This document shows, in pieces, positions 10,101-18,561 of a stretch of DNA of 64,000 bases. Origin of the DNA: Marinibaculum sp040216765 (GTDB lineage: Bacteria > Pseudomonadota > Alphaproteobacteria > Ferrovibrionales > Ferrovibrionaceae); assembly GCA_040216765.1 (NCBI GenBank), contig JAVJON010000006.1, forward strand, positions 103,105 to 167,104, written 5' to 3'. Position 1 is the first letter of the stretch. Each line of letters begins with the position of its first letter. A program made the translations under genes and the position numbers. The notes below the pieces were generated by a model that did no database searches, was not told the origin of the DNA, and was given only the letters and a program-made list of their open reading frames with translations.

Positions 10101-13100
10101 CCAGGCCGGCCCGCCGGCCCGAGAGCACCACGTTGCGCGGGCCGTTGACGGTGGCGATACAGAGATCGCCGCCGTGGCGGCCGACCAGGTCCAGGAGCTG
10201 CGCCTCCTCCGCCATGACCGCCAGCATGCCGCCGTCGCGCGGCAGGCTCTGGATCAGGCGGCCGCGCCGGGCGACCAGCCGCAGGCCGGTTTCCAGGTCG
10301 AACACGCCGGCAATGCAGGCCGCTACGTACTCGCCGACACTGTGCCCCAGCACGGCCGACGGCTCGACGCCCCAGGACGACCAGAGCCGGGCCAGCCCAT
10401 ATTCGAGCGCGAACAGGGCGGGCTGGGTGTACATGGTCTGTTCGAGCAGGGTCCCGTCATCGCCGAACATGACCGACAGCAGGGGCCGGTCGAGCGCGTC
10501 GGCGAGCAGGCGGTCGCACTGGTCCAGGATGGCGCGGAACTGCGGCTCGCTGTCGTAGAGGGCCCGGCCCATGCCCGGATATTGTGCGCCCTGGCCGGTG
10601 AACAGGAAGGCCACGCCCGGTGCCGCCGCCGGCGCCGGACTCCCTGTCTTCGTCCCTGCGGCGAAGGCGGCGAGCGGCTCCGCGAAATCCCCGGCCGTCG
10701 CCCCGCCCAGCGCGAGGCGGTGGGCGTGGTGGGTGCGGCGCGTGGCGGCTGCAAGGCACAGGTCGGCCGCGGATGCGTCCGGCGCGGCGCGGCAATGGCC
10801 GGCATATCGGCCGGCAAGGGCGCGGAGCGCGTCGGGGTGGCGGGCGGACAGCGCCAGCACATGGCGGGGCCGCTGCGCCCCGGGGGACCGCGCAGCCGGC
10901 GGGTCCGCCGCCGGCGGCGGTGCCTGTTCCAGGACCAGATGGGCATTGGTGCCGCCGAAGCCGAACGAACTGACGGCCGCGCGGCCCGGCCCCTCCCGCG
11001 GCCAGTCCCGCAGCGCGGTCGGGACGTCGAACGGGGTGTCCGCCAGCCGGATCAGGGGATTGACCTGCTGCAGGTTGGGTTGCGGCGGGATCTTCCGGTG
11101 CTGCAGGCAGAGAACGGTCTTGATCAGGCCGGCAATGCCGGCCGCCGCCTCGAGATGGCCGATATTTGCCTTCACCGAGCCGAGCAGGCAGGCCGTCCCG
11201 GCGTCACGGGTCCCGCCCAGGACGGTCTGCAGGGCTTCCACCTCGATCGGGTCGCCGAGCCGGGTGCCCGTGCCGTGCGTCTCCACATAGTCGATGTGCG
11301 CCGGCTCCAGCCCGGCGGCGGCCAGGGCTTCGCGGATGACGTCCTGCTGCGCCAGCGGGTTCGGCGCCGTCAGGCCGTTGCTGCGGCCGTCCTGGTTCAC
11401 GGCCGACCCGCGGATGATTGCCAGCACGCGATCGCCGTCCAGGCGCGCCGCCGCCGCCCGCTTCAGCACCACGAGCCCGCAGCCTTCGCCGCGGACATAG
11501 CCGTCCGCGGCCGCATCGAAGGTGCGGCTCCTGCGGCCGGGCGAGAGCATGCCCGCGCGCTCGAGCGCGAGCTGCAGGTGCGGGCCGCCGATCAGGTTGA
11601 CCCCGCCGGCCAGCGCCAGCCCGCATTCGCCGCCGCGCAGGCTCGCGCAGGCCTGGTGGACGGCAACCAGGGAGGAGGAGCAGGCCGTGTCGATGGCCAT
11701 GCTCGGCCCGCGCAGGTCGAGCAGGTAGGACAGCCGGTTGGCGGCGATGCTGAACGCCAGGCCGGTGCCGCTATAGGCGTTCACCAGGCTCTCGGCATCG
11801 CCGCGGCTGAACTGCTCGAAGGCGAAATCCGCCGAGGAGATGCCGACGAAGACCCCGGTTCGCGAGCCTTCCAGCCGGTCGGGCGGAAGGCCGGCATGTT
11901 CCAGCGCCGACCAGGCGATCTCGAGCAGGATGCGCTGCTGCGGGTCCATGCGCCGCACTTCGTTCGCCGGCAGGCCGAAGAAATCCGCGTCGAAGCAGTC
12001 GGCCTCCTCCAGGAAGCCGGCCTCGACCCCGGGCAGCCGGGGATCGGTCCGGACCGTGCAGCGCCCGTCGCGCAGCAGCGACCAGAAGGCTTCGGCGTCG
12101 GGCGCGCCGGGCAGCCGGCAGGCCAGCCCGATGATGGCGATCCCGTCATCGCCGGGCATGTCCGCCGGTTCGATGCCTGCATGCTGCACGTGCTGCGCCG
12201 GGCGGCCGGACAGATGGTCCGCCAGGGCATTGACCGTCGGATGGCGCCACAGGAGGGTCGGGCTGAGATCGGTGCCGCCGAGGCGGTCCTCCAGCGCCGC
12301 CGTCAGGGCCACTGCCGCCCGGGAATCCAGGCCAAGGGCCGCGAAGGGCAGGGCCCGGTCGATGGCATCGGGATCGAGCGACAGCATTCCGCCGATTTCC
12401 CGGCACAGCCAGTCCTGCAGGTCTGCGCTGTCGGGCGGGCGGCGTTCCGTGGCCCCCGAAGGCGAAGGTGAAGGCGAAGGCGGCGGGGCGGAGACGGCGA
12501 GGCTGTCCAGCCGATCCTCGAGATAGGCCTGGCGACAGGCGTTGCGCTGGACCTTGCCGCTGGATGTCTTGTAGATGCCGCCCCGCTTGAGGATCGCGAT
12601 CGCGGCGATTGCCAGCCCGTGAGCTTCGGCCACGGCCGCGCGCAGGCGGTGGAGCACCGGTTGCCAGTCGCCGTCGTGGCGCCCGGCCTCGGCCAGGATG
12701 ACGAGGCGCTCCTCGCCGTCCCGCTCGACGCCGAAGGCCACGCAATGGCCGGGCCGAAGCTCCGGGCAGGCCTGCTGCGCGGTCCACTCGATGTCCTGCG
12801 GGTAGTGGTTGGTGCCGGCGACGATTATCAGGTCCTTGAGCCGCCCCGTGACGTGAAGCTCGCCGTCGCGCAGGAAGCCCAGATCCCCGGTGCGCAGGAA
12901 CGGGCCGGCCGCGGGCGCGTCCGCGAGCCGTGCCTGGAAAGTGGCCCGGCTGTCCTCGGGGCGCCGCCAGTAGCCCTGTGCGACACCGGGGCTGGCGACC
13001 CAGATCTCGCCGACCCGGTCCGGGGCGCAGCTCCGGCCGGTCTCGGCGTCGACGATGCGCAGGTCCGTGCCCGGCTGGGGCCGGCCGCAGCTGACCGATT

Positions 13101-14202
13101 CCCGGGCGGCGGCGCCGGGCGCGCCGGGGGGCAGGGGCACCACCCGGTGCCGGTCCAGCGCGTCGGCGCTCAGCCGCACGGCATCCGGCGCGCGGTCGTG
13201 CGCCCGCGCGGCGACGAACAGGGTGGCCTCGGCGAGGCCGTAGGCGGGGTAGAAGGTGCGGGCCCCGAAGCCTTGCGGCCCAAAAGCCGCGCAGAACCGC
13301 CGCAACGTTTCCGCCCGGACCGGCTCCGCCCCGTTTCCCGCCACCTGCCAGCTGGACAGGTCGAGCTCCGCCCGCTGTTTCGGGGGGATCCGCGCCAGGC
13401 AGAGTTCGTAGGCGAAGTTCGGCCCGTGGCTGTGGGTCCCGCGGAAGCGGTCGATCGCCTGCAGCCAGCGGACCGGCCGCTTGAGCAGCGCCAGGGGCGA
13501 CAGGATATAGCAGTCGGCGTCGCTGTAGAGCGGCTGCAGCAGGCCCTCGACCAGCCCGTAGTCGTGGAAATAGGGCATCCAGGTCACGCAGACGCTGTCC
13601 GGCCCGCAGGCGAAGCCGCGCTGCAGATAGGCCAGGTTGCTCAGCACATTGCCGTGGGACAGCATCACCCCGCGCGGGGTCCCGGTGGAGCCCGAGGTGT
13701 ATTGCAGGTAGGCGAGGCTGTCCGCGGACAGCCCCGGATGGCCCAGCGCAGGACCGTCGCAGGGGTCCAGCCTGTCGGTCGGCAGCCAGAGCAGGTCCGG
13801 CACGATCCCCTCCAGGCGCCCGGCGAGGCTGCCGGCCAGGTCGGCGGTGGTCAGGATCGCCGCCGGCGCGGCATCGGCGACGACCGCCTTCAGGCGCGGC
13901 AGCGCATGCTTCAGGCGCGCGCCGTCCAGCGGCGGCACCGGGACCGCCACAACGCCTGCCGCCAGGCAGCCGAACAGCCCGGGAAGGACATCCAGGCCGG
14001 GCGGATAGAGAAGCAGCGCCCGGTCGCCCGGCGCGACGGATTGCCGGAGCCGGGCGGCGACCGCCCTGGCGTGGGCCTGCAGGCCCGGGAGATCGATGCT
14101 CGCCCCGATCTCCCGGCCATCGCTCAGGTAGTGGTAGCGCGCCCGGCCCGACCTGGCTCTCTCATTCAGGAGGTCGAGGAGCGTCTCGGGCACCGCTGAC
14201 AT
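4129..14202 (-). CDS. Lipo-initiated type I PKS: FAAL-ACP-KS-AT-KR-ACP-KS-(no AT)-KR-ACP
   Basis: This 3357-residue protein begins with a fatty acyl-AMP ligase (about 1-560; TSGSTGTPRG near 172). ACP1 follows (GLDS, Ser627). Module 1 is KS (Cys841 in DTACSSS, His in VETHGTGT and NIGHLE), AT (Ser1288 in GHSVGE; HAFH motif, which predicts malonyl-CoA), KR (Tyr1944) and ACP2 (Ser2094). Module 2 is KS (Cys2329), a linker, KR (Tyr3143) and ACP3 (Ser3299). The linker after KS2 goes straight from the KS-AT adaptor to the post-AT motif (PGHPFARERYW) with no GHSxG, so module 2 lacks an AT. KR1 has the LDD and Pro signs of a B-type; KR2 has Trp eight residues before Tyr, as in A-types. I chose the ATG at 14202 because a GAGAAG site precedes it; longer in-frame extensions run antisense through the aminotransferase gene. 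The acidic C-terminal tail fits docking to the TubC domain of the next protein. Confidence 0.95.
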   Translation of the reverse strand: MSAVPETLLDLLNERARSGRARYHYLSDGREIGASIDLPGLQAHARAVAARLRQSVAPGDRALLLYPPGLDVLPGLFGCLAAGVVAVPVPPLDGARLKHALPRLKAVVADAAPAAILTTADLAGSLAGRLEGIVPDLLWLPTDRLDPCDGPALGHPGLSADSLAYLQYTSGSTGTPRGVMLSHGNVLSNLAYLQRGFACGPDSVCVTWMPYFHDYGLVEGLLQPLYSDADCYILSPLALLKRPVRWLQAIDRFRGTHSHGPNFAYELCLARIPPKQRAELDLSSWQVAGNGAEPVRAETLRRFCAAFGPQGFGARTFYPAYGLAEATLFVAARAHDRAPDAVRLSADALDRHRVVPLPPGAPGAAARESVSCGRPQPGTDLRIVDAETGRSCAPDRVGEIWVASPGVAQGYWRRPEDSRATFQARLADAPAAGPFLRTGDLGFLRDGELHVTGRLKDLIIVAGTNHYPQDIEWTAQQACPELRPGHCVAFGVERDGEERLVILAEAGRHDGDWQPVLHRLRAAVAEAHGLAIAAIAILKRGGIYKTSSGKVQRNACRQAYLEDRLDSLAVSAPPPSPSPSPSGATERRPPDSADLQDWLCREIGGMLSLDPDAIDRALPFAALGLDSRAAVALTAALEDRLGGTDLSPTLLWRHPTVNALADHLSGRPAQHVQHAGIEPADMPGDDGIAIIGLACRLPGAPDAEAFWSLLRDGRCTVRTDPRLPGVEAGFLEEADCFDADFFGLPANEVRRMDPQQRILLEIAWSALEHAGLPPDRLEGSRTGVFVGISSADFAFEQFSRGDAESLVNAYSGTGLAFSIAANRLSYLLDLRGPSMAIDTACSSSLVAVHQACASLRGGECGLALAGGVNLIGGPHLQLALERAGMLSPGRRSRTFDAAADGYVRGEGCGLVVLKRAAAARLDGDRVLAIIRGSAVNQDGRSNGLTAPNPLAQQDVIREALAAAGLEPAHIDYVETHGTGTRLGDPIEVEALQTVLGGTRDAGTACLLGSVKANIGHLEAAAGIAGLIKTVLCLQHRKIPPQPNLQQVNPLIRLADTPFDVPTALRDWPREGPGRAAVSSFGFGGTNAHLVLEQAPPPAADPPAARSPGAQRPRHVLALSARHPDALRALAGRYAGHCRAAPDASAADLCLAAATRRTHHAHRLALGGATAGDFAEPLAAFAAGTKTGSPAPAAAPGVAFLFTGQGAQYPGMGRALYDSEPQFRAILDQCDRLLADALDRPLLSVMFGDDGTLLEQTMYTQPALFALEYGLARLWSSWGVEPSAVLGHSVGEYVAACIAGVFDLETGLRLVARRGRLIQSLPRDGGMLAVMAEEAQLLDLVGRHGGDLCIATVNGPRNVVLSGRRAGLETLQAELDRLKLRSRFLPVSHAFHSALLDPILEGFHATASAFAYRAPQIPLISNLNGRAMEGAPDADYWTRHLREAVRFADGLDRLAAGHRVFLEIGPKPLLCALGVQSGADPGTLWLPSLREGEADWQTLTESLAALYQAGIDPDWAAFGQGADPRSVPDLPGYPFRRDRFALPPRPETADAAAPFARALAAAGPAPPPAPNLDARPDAVPVADWGFLPLWSALPATRGDASADWLLLGDRGGAATALRDLLREAGETCLLVEGPLPDPLPPGQRLLAILCLWPLDLPAAGDPAGPIAGLVARLAGLARALAGQAGRRITLRLVTRRAFALDDRDRPADGDGLLQSPVWGLARGLRREQPDWQVALTDTDGTAGEVAAQLFDELHAATPGEETLWRIRDGAPVRFGLRLTPQALPPPERPFKPRGSWLLTGGLGRLGLLMAGRLVARGARHLLLAGRRPPGTAAARQIAAWRAQGVAVQVACADIADPAAVTGLLDGMPPDWPPLDGLLHAAGILDDGVLHRQPADRILAVMAPKVLGGWALHLACMTHPRAGTLRHFVLISSASGLLGNPGQAAYGAANSFLDALAGYRRARHLPAQSQSWSLWSETSLDPRLAQRLEDHGLAPIEPERGLQALEHALALDLPHVAILPRRADSALTHPLFGNEAAVPPPPASGAPLLRELSSLAPSAREAMLTRHILALVAALSGREARELDAGRGFFDQGFDSMSAIELRNRLQADLDRPLPATIAFDHPTPERLARQLLELIGPVAADRSAPAPPQEPVNAAGTPEGIAIVGMGCRIPGGVTGPDGFWALLRDEVDAITEIPASRWDAGRYYDADPDRPGTIQARHGGFVDGVEFFDPIFFGISPREARHLDPQQRLLLEVGWETLEQAGIPPGSLEGSQTGVFIGISTNDYLQRLNRDPDGIDAYLGTGNALSVAANRLSYFLGLEGPSLAIDTACSSSLVAIHQACQSLRSGECDLAFAGGVNLLLDPTVSINHSRARMLAPDGRCKAFAAEADGFVRSEGCGLVLLKRLSDALRDGDRIQAVIRGSAVNQDGRTSGLTVPNGPAQERVIRRALGQVGLAPAQVGYVEAHGTGTALGDPIEAGALNAVYGEGPRRQPLVVGSVKTNIGHLESAAGIAGLQKVVLALGHGTIPGHLHARNRSPHIDWAQVALRLPAANEAWPDTGGPRRAGVSSFGFGGTNAHAILEQAPEAAARRVPVFARYLLPLSARSPDALRQLARRLLDLLDAATAAPLADLGFTAACGRDHFAHRLALLGDSRDAMAAALRAWLDGRTAGDVVEAADHLSPVHRAAEASAAAPPDGPEAWQPEVWRDLAARYCRGETPDWRMVYAGLPLRRVDFPGHPFARERYWVEPEPGHPAAAVPATCTLEWEAPAATPAAGPAAAPPPQGHWLILSDRDGVGRALADELLARSGPSGLRCTLVDRAPGTGRRRSLPPGDEAAACALLDELGPLQGVVYLWALDAPAADRMRPDDLTDPQGCGLAGLLALSRAIESRREGARLWIVTRDAVAARPGDRLGGLAQTPVWGFGRSLALEVPGIWGGLVDLPATAAAKAAAAGLAAAVAAGGRDSQMALRDGQMLVPRLRPGPRHRTEPVALRPDASYLITGGFGSLGRAIGIRLAELGARHLRLLGRGGAGPPAARRHLEALAARGVTAEVAALDLGDGPALEAAIAGWARSGPPLRGIVHAAGLDGLCAITELTWPACARMLTAKTRGAWALHLATAGMPLDFFLGCSSIAALWGGQRQAAYSAANAFLDGLAAFRRVQGLAGASLNIGPLAGSAMVSAATEAELRRLGLDAFAPGRLTAQLPDLLDPEQPQLAVVAADWPRFAQLYRSRCATGLFDHLAPERTDMPAPAAAGSRGPASSAAGMPLRDRLAAWIGEALGLAPERLDPDAPLPRLGMDSLLAMEVRGRIERDLGLTIPLAELLGAQTLSGLADRLDRGPPHGTIPEAPGAAWIEGEI

Positions 14203-14475
14203 CGCTTCTCGCTGGCTGACCGCGTCCGTGCGGCGGTCCGGTTGCAAAGCTGGACCCTGGCATTGCCGGCCGCGGGCTGCGGCAGGCAGGCAAACCGTAC
14301 GCGAGGCCTGGATTTGCGGGCAAGGCGGATTGCCGTGCCGGCGCGGTGCCGGGCGAATGCGGTGCCGGCGCTGCAGGAACCGGACAGATCGCGCCTCGCC
14401 TGCAATCCGCGGCTTCCATATTGCGCCGCACGCAGCCAGGGCGTAGCTTCCGCCGGCATTTTCGGGAGACCCCTC
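14203..14475. other. Divergent promoter region between the PKS and the aminotransferase
   Basis: These 273 bases separate two divergent genes. The sequence is GC-rich apart from a short AT-richer stretch just before the aminotransferase start. No convincing sigma-70 hexamers, operator palindrome or small gene is visible. The PKS ribosome site (GAGAAG) and the aminotransferase site (GGGAGA) lie at its two ends. Confidence 0.4.
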
Positions 14476-15678
14476 ATGAGTTTCTATTCCGCCGCCATCG
14501 GCCGTATCCAGCCCTCCGCCACCCTGGCAGTGACCCAGAAGGCCCGCGAGCTGAAAGCGGCGGGCAAGGATGTCATCGGCCTCGGCGCGGGGGAGCCCGA
14601 TTTCGACACCCCGGAATCGATCCGCGAAGCCGCCAAGGCGGCGATCGACGCGGGCGACACGCGCTATACGAATGTCGACGGCACGCCGGCCCTGAAGGCG
14701 GCCATCGTCGACAAGTTCAAGCGGGAGAACGGGCTGACCTATACCGCCGACCAGGTTTCGGTCACCTCCGGCGGCAAGCAGTGCATCTTCAATGCCTTCC
14801 TGGCCACTCTGGATCCGGGTGACGAGGTGGTGATCCCCACACCCTATTGGGTCAGCTATCCCGACATCGTGCAGTTCGCCGGCGGCACGCCGGTCTTCGT
14901 GCCCTGCGCGATCGAGCAGGGCTTCAAGCTGAAGCCCGAGGATCTGGACCGGGCGATCACGCCGCAGACCAAGTGGCTGATCCTGAACTCGCCGTCCAAC
15001 CCCTCGGGCGCGGCCTATACCGCCGACGAGCTGCGCGGCCTGACCGAGGTCCTCAAGCGGCACCCGCATGTCTGGGTCATGACCGACGACATGTACGAGC
15101 ATCTGGTCTACGACAATTTCGTCTTCGCCACCCCGGCGCAGGTGGAGCCGGAGCTGTACGACCGCACCCTGACCCTGAACGGTGTCAGCAAGGCCTATTG
15201 CATGACCGGCTGGCGGATCGGCTATGCCGGCGGCCCGGCGCCGCTGATCAAGGCGATGGCCAAGCTGCAGTCGCAGTCGACCTCCAATCCCTGCTCGGTC
15301 AGCCAGGCGGCCGCGGTGGCGGCGCTGACCGGCAACCAGGATTTCATCCCGGCGCACAACCAGATCTTCAAGGAGCGCCGCGACCTGGTCGTGTCGATGC
15401 TGAACGAGGCGCCGGGCATCCAGTGCCCGCGGCCGGAAGGCGCCTTCTATGTCTATCCGTCCTGCGCCGGCACCCTGGGCAAGACCAGCAAGGGCGGCCG
15501 CAAGCTGGAGAGCGACCTGGACTTCGCCACCGCGCTGCTGGAGGAGGCCGAAGTCGCGGTCGTGCATGGCGAGGCCTTCGGCCTGACCCCGCATTTCCGG
15601 ATCTCCTATGCCACGGCGACGGACACCCTGCGGGAGGCCTGCAGCCGGATCCAGGACTTCTGCAGCACCCTGCGCTGA
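14476..15678 (+). CDS. aatA: Aspartate aminotransferase, class I fold type I (alphaproteobacterial 1b type)
   Basis: Cytosolic PLP enzyme of 400 residues that transfers the amino group between aspartate and 2-oxoglutarate; homologues of this subclass can also use prephenate. The PLP lysine is Lys239 in NGVSKAYCMTGWR. Other family marks are GAGEPDFDTP near the N terminus, SPSNPSG for the substrate carboxylate and phosphate environment, and the C-terminal FRISYA arginine. The length is normal for the family. A GGGAGA site lies seven bases before the ATG; longer in-frame starts run back through GC-rich sequence without family similarity. It is divergent from the PKS gene and followed after eleven bases by a ketopantoate reductase-like gene. 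A role in supplying the peptide synthetase is possible, but a housekeeping role is more likely. Confidence 0.95.
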   Translation: MSFYSAAIGRIQPSATLAVTQKARELKAAGKDVIGLGAGEPDFDTPESIREAAKAAIDAGDTRYTNVDGTPALKAAIVDKFKRENGLTYTADQVSVTSGGKQCIFNAFLATLDPGDEVVIPTPYWVSYPDIVQFAGGTPVFVPCAIEQGFKLKPEDLDRAITPQTKWLILNSPSNPSGAAYTADELRGLTEVLKRHPHVWVMTDDMYEHLVYDNFVFATPAQVEPELYDRTLTLNGVSKAYCMTGWRIGYAGGPAPLIKAMAKLQSQSTSNPCSVSQAAAVAALTGNQDFIPAHNQIFKERRDLVVSMLNEAPGIQCPRPEGAFYVYPSCAGTLGKTSKGGRKLESDLDFATALLEEAEVAVVHGEAFGLTPHFRISYATATDTLREACSRIQDFCSTLR

Positions 15679-15689
15679 GGGGCCGGGCG

Positions 15690-16616
15690 ATGCGGATCGC
15701 GGTTCATGGCGCCGGCGGCGTCGGCGGTTATTTCGGCGCTCGGCTGGCGGCCGCCGGCAACGACGTCGTGTTCGTCGCCCGCGGCGCCCATGGCGCGGCG
15801 ATGGCCCGGGACGGGCTGCGTGTCGCCTCCGGCCTGGGCGACCTGCATCTGGAAAAGGTGACGGTCAGCGACCGGCCGATGGACCTGGCGCCGCTCGACC
15901 TGGTCATGCTCTGCGTGAAGCTCTACGACCTGGACCAGGCGGTGGAGGCACTGCGCCCGGCCCTGGCGAAGGACGCGCTGGTGATCCCGTTCCAGAACGG
16001 TGTGGAGTCCGGGGCGCGGCTGGCCGATGCGCTGGGCGCCGACCGGGTCGCTGCCGGGATCGCCTATATCTCGGCGACCGTGGCCGAACCGGGCGCGATC
16101 GCCCATCACAACACGAGCTGCACCCTGGTCGTCGGCCCGCAGGCCCCCGGGCAGGAGGAGCGCCTGAAGGCGTTCTGCGCCGCCGGCAAGGATGCCGGGC
16201 TCACCATGGTCTATCGCGACGACATGACCCGTGCCCTGTGGGAAAAGTTCGTCCTGCTGGCGCCCTTCGCCACGGTCACGTCGCTCAGCCGGCAACCGGC
16301 CGGCGTGATCCGCGAGGATGCCGACCTGCTGGCGCTGTTCCGCGCCGCGGTGGAGGAGGCGGTGGCCGTCGGCCGCGCCGCGATGGTCGAGCTGGACGAC
16401 GAGATCGCCGACCGTTGCGTCGCCGGCATGCAGGCCCTGCCTGCGCATATGAAGGCCTCCATGTGCCACGACCTGGAAGCGGGCCGCCGGCTGGAACTGG
16501 AGGGGCTGACCGGTGCCGTCATGCGGCTGGGGGAGAAGCACGGCGTCGACACGCCGGTGCATCGCACCGCCTATGCGGCGTTGAAGCCCTGGCGCGACGG
16601 CACGGCTGCCGGCTGA
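15690..16616 (+). CDS. 2-Dehydropantoate 2-reductase family protein (PanE/ApbA)
   Basis: 308 residues, the usual length for the family. It starts at once with a Rossmann nucleotide motif (HGAGGVGGYFG), carries the FQNGVE segment and the LWEKF lysine that PanE uses in catalysis, and ends in the all-alpha C-terminal domain (LEGLTGAVMRLGEKHGVDTP). PanE reduces ketopantoate to pantoate with NADPH in coenzyme A synthesis. Many bacteria carry paralogues that act on other 2-keto acids, and there is no pan gene nearby, so the substrate stays open. It follows the aminotransferase closely with a GAGGGGC ribosome site and is probably co-transcribed with it. Confidence 0.85.
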   Translation: MRIAVHGAGGVGGYFGARLAAAGNDVVFVARGAHGAAMARDGLRVASGLGDLHLEKVTVSDRPMDLAPLDLVMLCVKLYDLDQAVEALRPALAKDALVIPFQNGVESGARLADALGADRVAAGIAYISATVAEPGAIAHHNTSCTLVVGPQAPGQEERLKAFCAAGKDAGLTMVYRDDMTRALWEKFVLLAPFATVTSLSRQPAGVIREDADLLALFRAAVEEAVAVGRAAMVELDDEIADRCVAGMQALPAHMKASMCHDLEAGRRLELEGLTGAVMRLGEKHGVDTPVHRTAYAALKPWRDGTAAG

Positions 16617-16778
16617 GGCGCGCCCAAGCGGCGCTCCGCCGCGGACAGCGCCACGGGTCGCGGCCGGGCGTTCGCCGGCGATCACGGGCGCTTGAGTCAC
16701 GCAGGCTTGATTCGCCGCCGCCCGCTGCGCCGCCCACCGTCTGTCCATGGGGCGCAGTCACAACCGGCGAGGACAGAG

Positions 16779-17768
16779 ATGCTGATCAAACGGACACGCG
16801 GCTGGGAGATTCCGGAACGGGAGGCGACCCCTGAATCGGTCTTCGCCGGGCGGCGCAGCCTGCTTAAGGCGATGGGCTTCGCCGGCATGGCCGGGCTGAT
16901 GGCCGGTGCTGCCGGCGGGCCGCTGGGGCGCGCCCTGGCGGCGGAGACGGCCGGCGGTGCGGATCCCACGGCGGATCTCTATCCGGCGCAGCGCAACATG
17001 CGCTACCGGGTGGAGCGGCCGATCACGCCGGAAGATGAGGTCACCACCTACAACAATTTCTACGAGTTCGGCTCCCACAAGAATGTCTGGCGCGCGGCAC
17101 AGAAGCTGCCGATCCGGCCCTGGTCGGTGAAGATCGACGGCATGGTGGAGCAGGAGATCGAGACCGATTTCGACACCCTGGTCCGCAAGATGCCGCTGGA
17201 GGAGCGGGTCTACCGCTTCCGCTGCGTCGAGGCCTGGGCGATGACCGTGCCCTGGACCGGCTTTCCGCTGAAGGCCCTGGTCGACTATGCCCGGCCGCAG
17301 GCCGGCGCGAAATATCTTCGCATGGAAACCTTCCAGGACTCCGAGGTCGCCCCCGGGCAGCGGGAGATCTGGTATCCCTGGCCCTATATCGAGGGGCTGA
17401 CCATGGCGGAGGCCAACAACGAACTGGCCTTCATCGTCACCGGCGTCTTCGGCAAGCCCCTGCCGAAGCAGAACGGCGCGCCGCTGCGCCTGGCGGTGCC
17501 GTGGAAGTACGGCTTCAAGAACATCAAGTCGATCGTCCGCTTCACCTTCACCGACGAACGGCCCGAAACCTTCTGGGAGGCCGTCGGGCCGTCGGAATAC
17601 GGTTTCTGGGCCAACATCAACCCGGAGGTGCCGCATCCGCGCTGGAGCCAGGCCAGCGAGCGGCTGCTGGGCTCCGGCGACCGGGTGCCGACGCAGATCT
17701 ACAACGGCTATGGCGAATATGTCGCCGGCATGTACGCCGATCTGCAGGACCAGAAGCTGTTCATGTAG
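16779..17768 (+). CDS. msrP: Protein-methionine-sulfoxide reductase catalytic subunit MsrP (periplasmic, molybdopterin)
   Basis: 329 residues. A Tat signal (RRSLLK followed by a hydrophobic, Ala/Gly-rich stretch ending at ALAAE) sends the folded protein to the periplasm. The body is a sulfite-oxidase-fold molybdopterin domain; Cys149 in YRFRCVEAW is the expected molybdenum ligand. The family reduces methionine sulfoxide in oxidised envelope proteins, taking electrons from the membrane haem protein MsrQ. The chosen ATG has a GAGGA site and restores the standard N terminus (MLIKRTRGWEIPE); an upstream in-frame ATG at 16692 adds 29 residues unlike the family. No msrQ lies next to it, so the partner must be elsewhere. 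Confidence 0.93.
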   Translation: MLIKRTRGWEIPEREATPESVFAGRRSLLKAMGFAGMAGLMAGAAGGPLGRALAAETAGGADPTADLYPAQRNMRYRVERPITPEDEVTTYNNFYEFGSHKNVWRAAQKLPIRPWSVKIDGMVEQEIETDFDTLVRKMPLEERVYRFRCVEAWAMTVPWTGFPLKALVDYARPQAGAKYLRMETFQDSEVAPGQREIWYPWPYIEGLTMAEANNELAFIVTGVFGKPLPKQNGAPLRLAVPWKYGFKNIKSIVRFTFTDERPETFWEAVGPSEYGFWANINPEVPHPRWSQASERLLGSGDRVPTQIYNGYGEYVAGMYADLQDQKLFM

Positions 17769-17858
17769 TCCGCCGGCAGGGTTGGGGTCACGGCGGGGCT
17801 GGCCCGGGCCGGACGGCGGTGCTACGAGGCGCGACCTAGCGGCTTCCGGACGGACCCC

Positions 17859-18512
17859 ATGACTCGCTTTCGCCTGGGCATCTTCGACCTCGACGGCACC
17901 CTGGTGGATTCCGAGCCGATCGCCAATGCCGTCTTTGCCGAGCATCTTCGCGCGCTGGGCGTACAGATGAATGCGGCCGAAGCCGCGCACCTGTTCACCG
18001 GACTGCGGATGCCCGACTGCTATGCGCTGGTGGAGCGGGACTTCGGGATCGCGGTGCCGGCCGGCTTCCACGACCGGCTGCAGGCGGAAACCTTTGCGCG
18101 GCTGCGTGAGGCTCTGCAGTCGATGCCGGGTGCCGCGGCGATGCTGGCGGCGCTGCCCATGCCAAAGGTCGTGGCGTCCTCCAGCGAGCCGGAGAAGATC
18201 GCGCTCAGCCTCGAGGCAACCGGCCTGGCCGGCCATTTCAGCGACCTGTACTCGGCCAGCCAGGTCTCGCACGGCAAGCCCGCGCCGGATCTCTTCCTGT
18301 GGGCGGCCAGCGCCCAGGATGTCCAACCGTCGGACTGCTTCGTGGTGGAGGACAGCGATCCCGGCGTGCAGGCGGGCCTGGCGGCGGGGATGCAGACTTT
18401 CGCCCTTGTGCCGGACCGCGAGCCGGACGCGACCGCGCGTCGGCAGCGCCTGGCAGGGACCGGCGCCGTCCCCCTTCGGGCCTTGCGGGAACTCCCCGGC
18501 CTGCTCCGGTAA
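17859..18512 (+). CDS. HAD superfamily hydrolase, subfamily IA (phosphoglucomutase/phosphatase-like)
   Basis: 217 residues. Motif I is FDLDGTLVDSE with Asp10 as nucleophile and Asp12 as general acid. Motif II is the serine pair in VVASSSEPEK, motif III is the lysine in SHGKPAPDLFL, and motif IV is VVEDSDPGVQAG. All catalytic residues are present, with a helical cap between motifs I and II. It probably dephosphorylates a small phosphosugar or phosphoglycolate-like metabolite; the substrate cannot be read from the sequence. It lies 90 bases after msrP and converges on the Gly/Ala-rich protein gene. Confidence 0.88.
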   Translation: MTRFRLGIFDLDGTLVDSEPIANAVFAEHLRALGVQMNAAEAAHLFTGLRMPDCYALVERDFGIAVPAGFHDRLQAETFARLREALQSMPGAAAMLAALPMPKVVASSSEPEKIALSLEATGLAGHFSDLYSASQVSHGKPAPDLFLWAASAQDVQPSDCFVVEDSDPGVQAGLAAGMQTFALVPDREPDATARRQRLAGTGAVPLRALRELPGLLR

Positions 18513-18561
18513 CTGCGCCGGAACAGGCCGGGACGTTCAGCACCCGTGACGGGTCGGCAGG

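Noticed and set aside
59..12471. Very long plus-strand open frames (1487 and 2763 residues) opposite the PKS/NRPS genes
   Set aside because: Their translations are Arg/Gly/Ala/Gln-rich with no domain, while the minus strand gives continuous, correctly ordered PKS and NRPS domains. They are antisense artefacts of GC-rich codon bias.
14203..15594. N-terminal extension of the PKS frame by 464 residues
   Set aside because: The extension runs antisense through the aminotransferase gene and has no domain. The ATG at 14202 has a ribosome site and begins a normal FAAL domain.
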